This document shows, piece after piece, positions 27,068 through 35,808 of a stretch of DNA of 64,000 nt. The translations under genes and the position numbers were made by a program. The notes beneath the pieces are model-generated. The model had not been told where the DNA came from and ran no database searches. It worked only from the letters and a program-made list of their open reading frames with translations. The number at the start of each line of letters is the position of its first letter. The stretch's first letter is position 1. The stretch is taken from contig CBDCIZ010000003.1 of assembly GCA_965217685.1 (NCBI GenBank), positions 1,984,001 to 2,048,000 of the forward strand. Direction: 5' to 3'. Source of the stretch: Aurantimonas sp965217685 (GTDB lineage: Bacteria; Pseudomonadota; Alphaproteobacteria; Rhizobiales; Rhizobiaceae).

Positions 27068-28510
27068 TTAGGCTCGGGCCGGGGTCGCATCGACCGGCAG
27101 ATGATGTTTTTCTTCGACCGGCTTCATCAACAGATTGAGGACGAAGCCGACGGCGAGGAGGCCCGCCATGATGTACATGGTGACCGTGTAGGCGTCCGCC
27201 TTGGCGACGCCGCTATCGATCTGGAACTGGCGGATGTAGTTGACCAGCACCGGACCGACGATGCCCGCCGCCGACCAGGCGGTGAGCAGGCGGCCGTGGA
27301 TCGCGCCGACATAGCGCGTTCCGAAGACGTCCCTGAGATAGGCCGGGATGGTGGCGAAGCCGCCGCCATACATCGACAGGATGATGCCGTAGAACAGGAC
27401 GAACAGGACGATCGAGCCCATGTTGCCGGTCGTCGGCACCAATGCATAGAGGATGATGCCGAGCAGGAAGAAGATCGCGTAGGTGGTCTTGCGCCCGATA
27501 TAGTCCGATGTGGACGCCCAGAAGAAACGGCCGCCCATGTTGAACAGCGACAACACGCCGACGAAGCCCGATGCGGCGGCGGCGGTAATGAGGCCCGGGA
27601 ACATCTCCTGGCTCATCAGCGAGGCTTGACCGAGAACGCCGATGCCGGCGGTCACGTTGAGGAACAGGACACCCCAGAGCAGCCAGAACTGTTTCGTCTT
27701 CAGCGCCTCGTCCACATGGACGTTTGCATTGGTGACAAGGCCCTTCGATCGCGTCGGGGCGACGTAGCCTTCCGGCACCCAGCCTTCGCGCGGGACGCGC
27801 ACGATGGTCGCGCCCACCATCATGTAGATGAAGTAGACGATGCCGAGCGTGACGAAAGCGCCGGCGACGCCGGGATGGGCGGCGGCATCGGCCGTCGCCG
27901 GCGTGCCCCAGAGCTTCATCAGATAGACCGACAGCGGCGAGGCGATGAAGGCGCCGCCGCCGAAGCCCATGATGGCCATGCCCGTCGCCATGCCCGGACG
28001 GTCCGGGAACCAGCTCATCAGTGTCTTGACCGGCGAGATGTAGCCGAGACCGAGGCCGCAGCCGCCGAGAACGCCGTAGCCGAGATAGACCAGCCAGAGC
28101 TGATGGGTGCTGATGCCGAGAGCCGCCACGAGGAAACCGCCGCCAAAGAACAGGGCGGCGGCCATCATCGTCTTGCGCGGGCCGACTTTCTCGACCCAGG
28201 CGCCACCGAAGGCCGCGGCGAGGCCGAGGAACAGGATGGAGATGGAGAAGATCCAGCCGAGCGAAGCGATCGACCAGTCGTCCGGTCCGGCGACCAGCGC
28301 CGCCTTGCCGTCGACCATGCCGGTCGAGCCGAGCAGCAGGCTCATCGGTTTGTTGAACACCGAGAAGGCATAGACCTGGCCGATGCACAGATGGATGCAG
28401 AGCGCCGCCGGCGGCACCATCCAGCGATTGTAGCCGGGTTCGGCGAGTGTGCGGCTGCGTGACAGCCAGCCTCCATTGTCGCGCATTCCCGTTGCCGTGG
28501 TCGAACTCAT
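27068..28510 (-). CDS. OFA-family MFS transporter (oxalate/formate antiporter-like)
   Basis: A 480-residue polytopic membrane protein with about 12 predicted helices. It opens with RWMVPPAALCIHLCIGQVYAFSVFNKP, the OFA-family first helix. ILFLGLAAAFGGAWVEKVGPRK is the loop 2-3 signature, YGVLGGCGLGLGYISPVKTLMSWFPDRPGMATG is strongly OFA-like, and a second-half GRFFWASTSDYIGRK repeats the loop motif. Substrates in this family are small carboxylates such as oxalate, formate or pyruvate; which one is not evident. I chose ATG 28510 because GGGAGGGG precedes it; the frame is open 13 codons further. A 40-residue companion gene follows 12 bp downstream. Confidence 0.92.
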   Translation of the reverse strand: MSSTTATGMRDNGGWLSRSRTLAEPGYNRWMVPPAALCIHLCIGQVYAFSVFNKPMSLLLGSTGMVDGKAALVAGPDDWSIASLGWIFSISILFLGLAAAFGGAWVEKVGPRKTMMAAALFFGGGFLVAALGISTHQLWLVYLGYGVLGGCGLGLGYISPVKTLMSWFPDRPGMATGMAIMGFGGGAFIASPLSVYLMKLWGTPATADAAAHPGVAGAFVTLGIVYFIYMMVGATIVRVPREGWVPEGYVAPTRSKGLVTNANVHVDEALKTKQFWLLWGVLFLNVTAGIGVLGQASLMSQEMFPGLITAAAASGFVGVLSLFNMGGRFFWASTSDYIGRKTTYAIFFLLGIILYALVPTTGNMGSIVLFVLFYGIILSMYGGGFATIPAYLRDVFGTRYVGAIHGRLLTAWSAAGIVGPVLVNYIRQFQIDSGVAKADAYTVTMYIMAGLLAVGFVLNLLMKPVEEKHHLPVDATPARA

Positions 28511-28605
28511 TGGCCGCCCCTCCCAGTGTGGCTTTATTCGGTCGCGCACGATTCATTTTTTCGGTGCGGAAGACAATAGGTCTCTCGACTTAGCAGGTGG
28601 ATATG

Positions 28606-29823
28606 TCAGCGGTGCCGCTGCGCCGCGGCGATCGGCGCGAGCTGCGGCGAGGGCGTCGCCATCGATCCTTCGGCGCTCCCGGCCATCGGATCTCGGGATT
28701 TTACCGCGACCTTGGAAGCGATGCGCCACCAGTCGAGATAACGGGCGAGACCGAACTGGATGGCGAGGCCGGCGCCAATCATGACGAAATCGAAGAGAAA
28801 GGCGGGCGGCTGGCCGTGTTTGATCACCTGGCCGATCAGCGAGAGCATCGTGCCGACGGCAAAGACCGGCAGCGAATGGCGGCCGAGCATGACGAAGGGA
28901 TTGTCCTTCGACATCGCCGCGAAAGGCGAGGTCTTCGGTGCATTGGCGAAGATGTAGCAGACGGCCAAAACATGCAGCAGCCGCGGCAGGCTGACATAGG
29001 TCTTATCAAAACCCGACACGAGCACCGGGAAGGGCAGCTTGCCCCAGACGTACCAGAGATCGAAACGGATCGTCACGAACGCGATAAACGCGTAAGCAAG
29101 GCAAAGCCCGTAGGCGATCGCCGAATAGGGCACGGCGACGCCTTTTTCCTTACGCGTCAGACCGCAATAAAGGCCGATGGCGAAGATCGCCTGCCAGGCG
29201 AAGGGGTTGAAGAACCAGCCGCCCGGCAACGGAAAGGCCGGAACGTCGAGACGGAGGACGAAGGTGACGACCCAGAAGATGATCGCGGCGCCCAGCATCA
29301 ACCGCCGATCGATGGCGGCGAGCGCCAGATGGATCGGCAGCATCAGGAGCATCAGCGAATACATTGGCAGGATATTCACATAGCCGAGCTGATGTCCGAG
29401 CGTTGCAACGCCGACCATGGTCTCCACGGTTTGCGATAAAGCCAGGTTGAGACCGCTGTGTCGCAGCAGGTCGCCCTCGCCGAGCGCCAGCGCCGCCCAT
29501 GCGAAGAGGCCGAAGGCCATGGTGCTCAAAAGGATGTGGACCATGTAGAGAACGCCGGCCCGCCGCCAGGCCTTGAGCGATGCGACAAGCCGATGACCGG
29601 CGAAGAACAGCGGCGCATAGGCGAAAGCGGAAGCGAACCCGGCGAGGAATACGAACATTTCGGCAGCATCGGAGAAGCCGAAATTGCGCGAGGTGTAATC
29701 CTCGAGGAGATTGCCGGGAATGTGGTTGATGAAGATCATCGCGAGCGCGATGCCGCGCCAGAAATCGACGCGGTAGTCGCGTCCGGACGTCGGCCGGACG
29801 GGCTGGACTGAACGAGCGGTCAT
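28606..29823 (-). CDS. opgC: OpgC protein, succinyl/acyl modification of osmoregulated periplasmic glucans
   Basis: A 405-residue membrane protein with around ten hydrophobic helices. The N-terminal motif DYRVDFWRGIALAMIFINHIPGNLLEDYTSRNFGFSDAAE is diagnostic of OpgC, which transfers succinyl groups to periplasmic glucans. HSLPVFAVGTMLSLIGQ near the C-terminus is also conserved. It follows opgH by 16 bp in the same direction, making it the last gene of the opg operon. A low-complexity Ala/Pro/Gln C-terminal tail of about 30 residues is probably cytoplasmic. The ATG at 29823 fits the family start. Confidence 0.93.
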   Translation of the reverse strand: MTARSVQPVRPTSGRDYRVDFWRGIALAMIFINHIPGNLLEDYTSRNFGFSDAAEMFVFLAGFASAFAYAPLFFAGHRLVASLKAWRRAGVLYMVHILLSTMAFGLFAWAALALGEGDLLRHSGLNLALSQTVETMVGVATLGHQLGYVNILPMYSLMLLMLPIHLALAAIDRRLMLGAAIIFWVVTFVLRLDVPAFPLPGGWFFNPFAWQAIFAIGLYCGLTRKEKGVAVPYSAIAYGLCLAYAFIAFVTIRFDLWYVWGKLPFPVLVSGFDKTYVSLPRLLHVLAVCYIFANAPKTSPFAAMSKDNPFVMLGRHSLPVFAVGTMLSLIGQVIKHGQPPAFLFDFVMIGAGLAIQFGLARYLDWWRIASKVAVKSRDPMAGSAEGSMATPSPQLAPIAAAQRHR

Positions 29824-29839
29824 ATGGCGGTCTTCGGCC

Positions 29840-31738
29840 TCAGGCAGAGTCAGGCAAGATGCCAGACGTCTTGACCGTGTCGTTTTTGCGGTCGGCCGTC
29901 ACGGAAATGCGATGCAGCCGCTCGCGCCAGGCGAGCGAATCCTGAATGACCCGGTCGGGATTCGCCTCGAAGGGCGTTTCGAACAGGCGGTTGTCGCGGG
30001 CCCAGTCGCCGAGCGCCGGACTGCCGGTGGCGCTGATCAAAAGCGGCGCGGCGACGAGCGGCACGGCGATCGGCAGCGTCCAGAGCACGAGGTCGGGGGC
30101 ATAGAGGATGGTAAGGATGAGAACCACCGCGCCGGCCAGCACCATCCACCAGCTTGAACGCAGTGCAACGCCGAAGGGGAGGCTGCCGTCCTCGCGATCG
30201 GTCGACGGCCAGCCTGCGTCGGCGCCGATCAGGATCTCGGCGACGGCCTTCGACTGGAACATCATCATGATTGGCGCGAGGATCGAGGTCATGACGAGTT
30301 CCACCGTCGCACCGGCGATGACAGCAATCATGCCGCCGAAGCGCTCGCGCCGGCTGGTAAAGGCGCTGCCGAAGGCGATCAGGGTTTTGGGCAGGAGCAA
30401 CAGGATGAAGATGCCGAAAAGCAGCAGCAGTGCCTTCTGGGTTTCGGGACGCGGAAAGACCGGGAACAACGAATCGGCGGGAAAGTAATTGGGCTCCGGG
30501 GTCAGGATCGGGTCCAGCAGACTGACGATCAGGAACATCAGCCAGATCGGCGAGGCGGCATAGGCCATGATGCCGCTGACCAGCGACACCCTGCTCCAAA
30601 GCTTCAGGCCCGGAGCGCCGATCAAGCGGCCGTGCTGCAGATTGCCCTGGCACCAGCGGCGGTCGCGCTTGGCATATTCGATGATATTGGAGGGGGCTTC
30701 CTCGTAGGAGCCGCCCAGATCCGGATCGACGCGCACCTTGTAGCCGGCGCGGGCCAGGAGCGCCGCCTCGACAAAGTCGTGGGATAGAATATGGCCACCG
30801 AAAGGTGGCTTGCCGGCCAGCGTCGGCAGGCCGCAGCAGGCGGCGAAAGCTCTGACGCGAATGATGGCGTTGTGGCCCCAGAATGGACCCTCGCGCCCCT
30901 GCAGGGCGGCGATGCCGCGCGAGAAGATCGGCGAAAACAGCGCCGCGGAGAATTGCAATGCCCGGCCGAACAGCGTCCGGCGACCGATGATCAGCGGCTG
31001 GGTCTGCAGGAGGGCGAGCTCGGGGTCGGCGTCCATGCGTGCGACCATCTGGGTGATCGTGTCCGGTCGCATCAGGCTGTCCGCGTCGAGGACCAGCATG
31101 TAATCGTAGGCGCCGCCATTGTTGGTGACGAAATCGCCGATATTGCCCGCCTTGCGGCCGATGTTCTTTTCGCGGTGGCGATAATAGAGGCGGCCGGCGA
31201 CGCCGAGTTCGGCCAGGAGGATGTCGAAGATCCGACGCTCGGCCTCGACACATTCCGGTCTGGTCGAATCCGACAGGACGTGAATGTCGAAGGAGGACAG
31301 GACCCCCTCGCGACGCAGTCCCTCGATCATCGCAGCGACACGGGCGAGTACCGCTTCGGCGTCCTCGTTGTAGACCGGCATCAGGATCGCAGTGCGGCTT
31401 TCGCCGCGCCAGCGCGCTACGTGCCGCTCCCCGACATGCTTGACCTGCGAGGTTACCCCGGCCAGCGCCATGGTAAAGCCCCAGGAGAGCCAGAGACAGC
31501 ACAAAAGAAGAAGGCCGATCTGCACGAAATGCAGGTTGGTGACGCCGTTGACCGTGACGATGATGAAGAACAGCGACGCGGCGATTGCTGCGAGGACGAA
31601 GGAGCAGATCGCAAAGGCGAAGCGTTTGAAGATGATCAAGTCGCGCCAAGGTCCTTGTCGAGCCGGCGACGCGCCGGGTTGAAGCACGTCGAAGCGGCCG
31701 CCCGTTGGACGGCCGCGATCGAAATGTCGATCGTGCAA
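29840..31738 (-). CDS. opgH: glucans biosynthesis glucosyltransferase OpgH (MdoH)
   Basis: Inner-membrane family 2 glycosyltransferase that polymerises the glucose backbone of osmoregulated periplasmic glucans from UDP-glucose. In the 632-residue form, two helices precede the catalytic domain (TAILMPVYNEDAEAVLARV, LVLDADSLMRPDT, and RRWCQGNLQHGRL, the QxxRW-type product-binding motif), and several C-terminal helices follow. The start is uncertain: TTG 31738 gives the longest form and has no clear ribosome site, and a GTG about 15 codons in is possible. It lies between the small opg-operon gene (28 bp upstream) and opgC (16 bp downstream). It is shorter than E. coli OpgH at the N-terminus, as usual in alphaproteobacteria. 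Confidence 0.93.
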   Translation of the reverse strand: MHDRHFDRGRPTGGRFDVLQPGASPARQGPWRDLIIFKRFAFAICSFVLAAIAASLFFIIVTVNGVTNLHFVQIGLLLLCCLWLSWGFTMALAGVTSQVKHVGERHVARWRGESRTAILMPVYNEDAEAVLARVAAMIEGLRREGVLSSFDIHVLSDSTRPECVEAERRIFDILLAELGVAGRLYYRHREKNIGRKAGNIGDFVTNNGGAYDYMLVLDADSLMRPDTITQMVARMDADPELALLQTQPLIIGRRTLFGRALQFSAALFSPIFSRGIAALQGREGPFWGHNAIIRVRAFAACCGLPTLAGKPPFGGHILSHDFVEAALLARAGYKVRVDPDLGGSYEEAPSNIIEYAKRDRRWCQGNLQHGRLIGAPGLKLWSRVSLVSGIMAYAASPIWLMFLIVSLLDPILTPEPNYFPADSLFPVFPRPETQKALLLLFGIFILLLLPKTLIAFGSAFTSRRERFGGMIAVIAGATVELVMTSILAPIMMMFQSKAVAEILIGADAGWPSTDREDGSLPFGVALRSSWWMVLAGAVVLILTILYAPDLVLWTLPIAVPLVAAPLLISATGSPALGDWARDNRLFETPFEANPDRVIQDSLAWRERLHRISVTADRKNDTVKTSGILPDSA

Positions 31739-31766
31739 CGCACGAATGCGCCGTGATGTCGAACGC

Positions 31767-32084
31767 TCAGCCGCGAACCAGCGAACTCAGCCTGTCAAAA
31801 GCGAGACCAAAACGGTTGCGGCCGACGCGGGTCAGACGCTGCGTCGGCATGTTGAGTTTTGAGATCGGGGCTGGCACGGCGACCGTACGCACCAGCGAAA
31901 CCGCCTTGTCGTCGCCAAGGCGTGCCGCCTCGATGATCGCTTCGGCCGAGGACGGGGCACGACCGCTTGCGGACAGCCGCGCTCGAATGGCGTCGGCCAT
32001 CTGGTCGTCGGACAAATCGGCGCGTCCGATCAGTCCGCCGGAATTGGTGACGACGCTTTGCTTTGTTTTTTGCACGTGACTCAT
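31767..32084 (-). CDS. small protein in the opgI position of the glucan operon
   Basis: A 105-residue, soluble-looking basic protein with no signal peptide or membrane helix, starting MSHVQKTKQSVV. The middle has an acidic/alanine-rich helix-forming stretch (DLSDDQMADAIRARLSAS...SSAEAIIEAARLGDD) and the end is RVGRNRFGLAFDRLSSL. Its ATG overlaps the opgG stop as ATGA, so it is translationally coupled to opgG and lies before opgH. Rhodobacter sphaeroides has an opgGIH...C operon with a small opgI of unknown role at exactly this place. I assign equivalence by position only and cannot verify sequence similarity. Confidence 0.75.
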   Translation of the reverse strand: MSHVQKTKQSVVTNSGGLIGRADLSDDQMADAIRARLSASGRAPSSAEAIIEAARLGDDKAVSLVRTVAVPAPISKLNMPTQRLTRVGRNRFGLAFDRLSSLVRG

Positions 32085-33712
32085 GACGCGGGGCCCACCC
32101 ACTGATACAACCAAGTTTCACTCACAACGCGCTGCAACATAGATAGTTTCACGCGAAGTTCTGCCGGGTCCGAATCGAGTTTTTCCAACTCCAGCGACAG
32201 CCGCCAGCCGCCGTCGGGCAGCCTTCCGATCGATGAATTAACGAGGCGCGCGTTGGACGGCACGTCAATCAGCGGCTCCAGTTGGGCGTCCTGCGGCAGG
32301 TTGGAAATGGTCCCGCCGAGGAAATTGAGAGCGAAGCGGCGATTGGTGGCGTTGGAATCGGCGCCGTTGCCCCCGACGCCGACGAGGGTCGCGCCGATGG
32401 TGGCGACTTCGGCCGGCGGCACCGCCAGAAGACCCCAGCTCATCTTGTATCGGTATTCGACGGCGGCTCCGGCCTTCGGCTTGTCCTCGGGCACCCAAAA
32501 GGCGACGATATTGTCGTTCGCCTCGGAATTTGTCGGGATTTCGACGAGTTCGATCGTGCCCGAGCCCCAGTCGCCCATCGGCTCGATGAGCAGGGACGGA
32601 CGCAACTCGTAGCGGGCCTCGGTGTCCTGGTAGTTCGAAAACTCGCGGTCGCGCTGCAAAAGGCCGAACGCCTTCGGATTGGTCTCCTGGAAATAGGAAA
32701 GCGCCAGATCCTGCGGGTTCTTCAGCGGTCGCCACAAGCGCTCGCCGCTGGCGCGCTGGATGTAGAGGCCGTCGCTGTCGTGGACCTCCGGCCGGAAATC
32801 GTCGCGACCGGCCCGGTCGTTTTCGCCGAAGGTGAACATGGAGGTGAGCGGCGCGATCCCCAGCCGCGTCACCGCGTTTCGCATGTAGAGTCGCGCGGCG
32901 ACGTCGATGACCGTTTGGGGGCCCGGCGAGATGACGAAGGAATAGGCGCCGGCAAGGCTGGCGCTGTGGAGTTCGGCCATCAGGCGAATCCGGTCGTCGC
33001 CGGGCTGCGGTTCCTCGACGTAAAAGGCGGTGAAGCGGGGAAACTCCTCTTCGTCGCTCGTCGCGGTGTTGATGGCCAGGCCTCGGGCCGACAAACCATA
33101 TCGTGTGCCCATGCCAAGCGCGCGAAAATAGCTGGCGCCGAGGAAGGTGACGAGTTCGTCGAAATAGTCGGGGCGCTCGAGGGGGGCATGGATACGGAAT
33201 CCGGCGACGCCGTCGAGGGTCAGGCCTTGGAACTTGGTCGGGTCGAGCGGCGGGCGGTACTCGAAGTCGGAGGCCGCGAAATTGTGCCGTTGGTAGACGC
33301 CACCCTTGCCGATGAAGATCGACGTCGTGTCCTTGAACACCCAGCCCGGATAGAAAGCCTGCAGGTGGAACTCGACCGGCTCGGCGCGCCACAGCGCATG
33401 GTCCGGCCGGAACCTGATCGCCCGGTGCTGATCGTAGGTCAGCGACTTGATCGCGTCCGGCAGGTCGTTGGCGGGCCCCTGATACGAAGCCTTCGCCGCT
33501 TCCTGCATGCGAGCGGAGAGGACGTCGAAGGTGAAGGGCTGATCGGGCGACCCGAACTGTGCCGGGTTTTCCGGCGGCGTCGTCGGTTGTGCAGTTGCGG
33601 GCGTGTTCGGCACGTCCTGGCCGCGGGCGCCGATGGGTAGCATTGCCGCAACCGTCGCCGTGAGGCCGACTTTCAATGCTTGGCGACGGGACGCGGAACG
33701 CGGATTTTTCAC
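32081..33712 (-). CDS. opgG: glucan biosynthesis protein G, periplasmic (OpgG/MdoG)
   Basis: A 543-residue periplasmic protein needed to form branched osmoregulated periplasmic glucans. The N-terminus carries a twin-arginine-like signal (SRRQALKVGLTATVAAMLPIGARG). The mature part starts with the conserved PFTFDVLSARMQEAAKASYQ segment and contains IRFRPDHALWR, FQLQAF-like and YHRHNF-like motifs (YQRHNFAASDFEYRPPLD), plus SMFTFGENDRAGRDDFRPEVHDSDGL and WRPLKNP, all typical of OpgG. The start is GTG at 33712. It is the first gene of opgG-small gene-opgH-opgC; the promoter should lie in the 314 bp upstream. A Tat signal for OpgG, rather than Sec, is seen in many proteobacterial OpgD/OpgG relatives. 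Confidence 0.94.
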   Translation of the reverse strand: MKNPRSASRRQALKVGLTATVAAMLPIGARGQDVPNTPATAQPTTPPENPAQFGSPDQPFTFDVLSARMQEAAKASYQGPANDLPDAIKSLTYDQHRAIRFRPDHALWRAEPVEFHLQAFYPGWVFKDTTSIFIGKGGVYQRHNFAASDFEYRPPLDPTKFQGLTLDGVAGFRIHAPLERPDYFDELVTFLGASYFRALGMGTRYGLSARGLAINTATSDEEEFPRFTAFYVEEPQPGDDRIRLMAELHSASLAGAYSFVISPGPQTVIDVAARLYMRNAVTRLGIAPLTSMFTFGENDRAGRDDFRPEVHDSDGLYIQRASGERLWRPLKNPQDLALSYFQETNPKAFGLLQRDREFSNYQDTEARYELRPSLLIEPMGDWGSGTIELVEIPTNSEANDNIVAFWVPEDKPKAGAAVEYRYKMSWGLLAVPPAEVATIGATLVGVGGNGADSNATNRRFALNFLGGTISNLPQDAQLEPLIDVPSNARLVNSSIGRLPDGGWRLSLELEKLDSDPAELRVKLSMLQRVVSETWLYQWVGPAS

Positions 33713-34026
33713 GGCTTCAATTTTGCAAAAGCGTCTGAGAATAGTGACGGTACGATATTATCGCAGAATGTGGCGATTGCATAGCGCGATGCAGCATGAC
33801 GTCTCGAATCTTTCAGGCGGAGTGAGGAATCGCCCAGGCGTTGCGCGACAGGCGATTCAGGCACGCGGCAGGGGTTCGAACTTCACAGAGGGTGCGCTGC
33901 ACCGGCCGTTTGGCGGCAACGCTTGGCTCGCTGCTTCCGTCATTCGGTTCAACACATTATTCGTGCGCATGTTTAACGCCTGCGGGGCCGAGATCGCACC
34001 GTGAACCTGGCGCCGCCGCCTGTCGG
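33713..34026. other. intergenic region upstream of the opg operon
   Basis: No gene is seen in these 314 bp between opgG and galM (both minus). The part nearest opgG is AT-richer than its surroundings and holds three short symmetrical elements. They are a perfect 10-bp palindrome TTTTGCAAAA at 33721-33730, CGATA-T-TATCG at 33753-33763, and TGCAT-6-ATGCA at 33778-33793. These are plausible promoter/operator parts for the opg operon, but I could not place convincing -35/-10 boxes. The galM-proximal half shows nothing. Confidence 0.4.
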
Positions 34027-34986
34027 TCAGTCGTGAGTGAAACGATAGGTGCTCACATGGCGATAGGTCGAACCTGGAAGCAGTTGCGCCGACGGAAAGC
34101 TCGGCCGGTTCGGGGCGTCCGGCCACAGCTGTGGCTCAAGCGCGACGGCCGAGTGGCTGGCGATCGCTACCCCCTGAAGATTGGTGAAGCTGCCATCGAG
34201 CTTGTGGCCGCCATAGACCTGCAGCCCGGGTTCCGTGGTCGCAAGGTCGAGCCGAACGCCGCTCGTTTGGCCGACCAGGGTCGCGGCATGGCGAAGTGCC
34301 CCGGACTTCTCAGATAATATGCAATAATTATGGTCGAGACCCCTGGGGGCATCGGCGAGCGGTTTTCCAGCCCTGAAATCGAAGGCCGTCCCCGCGACCG
34401 CTGCGATCTCGCCGGTCGGAAGGTTGGCGGCGTCGGTCGGGAGGTAATGCCCGGCGTCGACTTGAAGGCGGTGACCGCGCACGTCGTCGCCGCCGTCGAG
34501 ATTAAAGTAGAGATGCGAGGTGAGGTTCGCGACCGTTTCTTGCGACGTCGTGGCGCTGTAGCCGATCGTCAGCGTGTCTGCGTCGACGGAAAATTCAGCG
34601 ATGGCGTCGAGGTCGCCCGGATAGTTCTCCTCGCTGTCGGGCGAGCGATAGACGAGGCGGACCCGGTCGGTCTCGACCGCTTCGAAGTCCCATCTGCGCG
34701 CCGAAAAACCGGTAGGACCACCGTGCAGGTGATGGGGCGGATCGTTGCGGGCGAGTGCATAGGTCCGGCCGCCCACTTTCAAACGGCCATCGCCGATGCG
34801 GTTGGCGAAACGGCCTACGGTCGCGCCGAAATAGTCGCGATTGCCGGCGGCGTAGTGGGTCAGGTCGGCGACCCCGACGATGAGCGAATGTTCGACACCG
34901 GGCAGGCGGATGGAGCGGATCGCCGCGCCGTAGGCGAGAACTTCGACCGCGAGGCTTTCGGATCTGATGGTTGCGCTGTCGATCAA
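34027..34986 (-). CDS. galM: aldose 1-epimerase (galactose mutarotase family)
   Basis: Interconverts alpha and beta anomers of aldoses in the cytosol. The 319-residue protein shows LAYGAAIRSIRLP, the substrate-binding stretch GATVGRFANRIGDGRL, the histidine motif PPHHLHGGPTGFSARRWD, LTSHLYFNLDGG with its catalytic His, GLDHNYCI, and a C-terminal VALEPQLWPDAPNRPSFP with the catalytic Glu. The start is TTG 34986, six bases after GGAGG, which matches the family N-terminus. The frame stays open upstream to a spurious ATG at 35112. It stands alone, in the same direction as the opg operon but 314 bp away. Confidence 0.92.
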   Translation of the reverse strand: MIDSATIRSESLAVEVLAYGAAIRSIRLPGVEHSLIVGVADLTHYAAGNRDYFGATVGRFANRIGDGRLKVGGRTYALARNDPPHHLHGGPTGFSARRWDFEAVETDRVRLVYRSPDSEENYPGDLDAIAEFSVDADTLTIGYSATTSQETVANLTSHLYFNLDGGDDVRGHRLQVDAGHYLPTDAANLPTGEIAAVAGTAFDFRAGKPLADAPRGLDHNYCILSEKSGALRHAATLVGQTSGVRLDLATTEPGLQVYGGHKLDGSFTNLQGVAIASHSAVALEPQLWPDAPNRPSFPSAQLLPGSTYRHVSTYRFTHD

Positions 34987-35244
34987 GTCTCGCCTCCGAT
35001 CCCGAAGTCCCTGGTGCCGAGATTGGCCAACGGGCAATGTGCGGCAGGTATGTCGCCCCGGTCGCGTGGTCAAATCCGCTGTAAGGTGCCGAGGCAGCGG
35101 AGCCGGCAACATGGGCGGGCGAGCGGAGACAGCGAAGCCGATGTCTGGTTGCGCGCTAAGACGGGGACGTCCCGAGGTGCCGCGACGGGCTTTTGCAATG
35201 TGATCGCAAACGAGGCCGTCGCCATCGGAACTGGCCGTCGGCGA

Positions 35245-35808
35245 TCAGCGCAGGCGGCGCAGCTTCTGCGACAGCAGCGCGTCAGTGCGCGCAAGGGAAC
35301 GGTCGAGTGCCTCGAGATCGTCTGGCGAAAGTTGACCCGTTAGATCCTGCTCGAGCCGGTTCCAGATGGACCGGATCGCGATCTGCGCCTCGATGCCTTT
35401 GTCGGTCAAGCCGACCATGGTGCGGCGAGCGTCGGCGTCGTTGGCCGAGCGCACGAGCAGGCCCTTGTCAACGAGTCGGTCGAGCATCTTGGAAACGGTG
35501 GACGGCCGAACGGCCAATTTCTCTGCCAGAGCCGAAACACTGATGAGGCGGTCCGCGTCGAGCTTGTCAATCAATTGGTCCTGGCCAGGATGCAAACCAA
35601 TCTCGGTCAGGAGCAAGGCCACGAACGCGCGCGTCGACTTGGCGATCGAAAGAAGCGACGGTACGATGACCAGCGTGGAAAGAGCCGGCGTGGGACCGTG
35701 ACCGTGACCCGCGCCGTCGAGGGTCGCACTGTCGATCAAAATCGGCGGAGGTCGTCTTGTCGGCGCCTCCGACCGGCGCATCAAACTATCCTGAATGTCA
35801 TCTTTCAT
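35245..35808 (-). CDS. MarR-family transcriptional regulator
   Basis: A 187-residue winged helix-turn-helix regulator. The first ~50 residues are a low-complexity extension (DGAGHGHGPTP). The MarR core runs from about 60, with LLTEIGLHPGQDQLIDKLD, the recognition region ISVSALAEKLAVRPSTVSKMLDRLVDKGLLVRS, the wing ANDADARRTMVGLTDKG, and a C-terminal dimerisation helix. The start ATG 35808 follows a GGGATG stretch; the frame is open a few codons further. A perfect 6-1-6 palindrome lies just upstream of the start (35822-35834), so it may repress itself. No ligand or target gene is evident; galM follows in the same direction. Confidence 0.88.
   Translation of the reverse strand: MKDDIQDSLMRRSEAPTRRPPPILIDSATLDGAGHGHGPTPALSTLVIVPSLLSIAKSTRAFVALLLTEIGLHPGQDQLIDKLDADRLISVSALAEKLAVRPSTVSKMLDRLVDKGLLVRSANDADARRTMVGLTDKGIEAQIAIRSIWNRLEQDLTGQLSPDDLEALDRSLARTDALLSQKLRRLR

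Noticed and set aside
33871..33885. GGTTCGAA-like sequence suggesting a tRNA T-loop
   Set aside because: No acceptor stem, D-arm or anticodon arm can be built around it.
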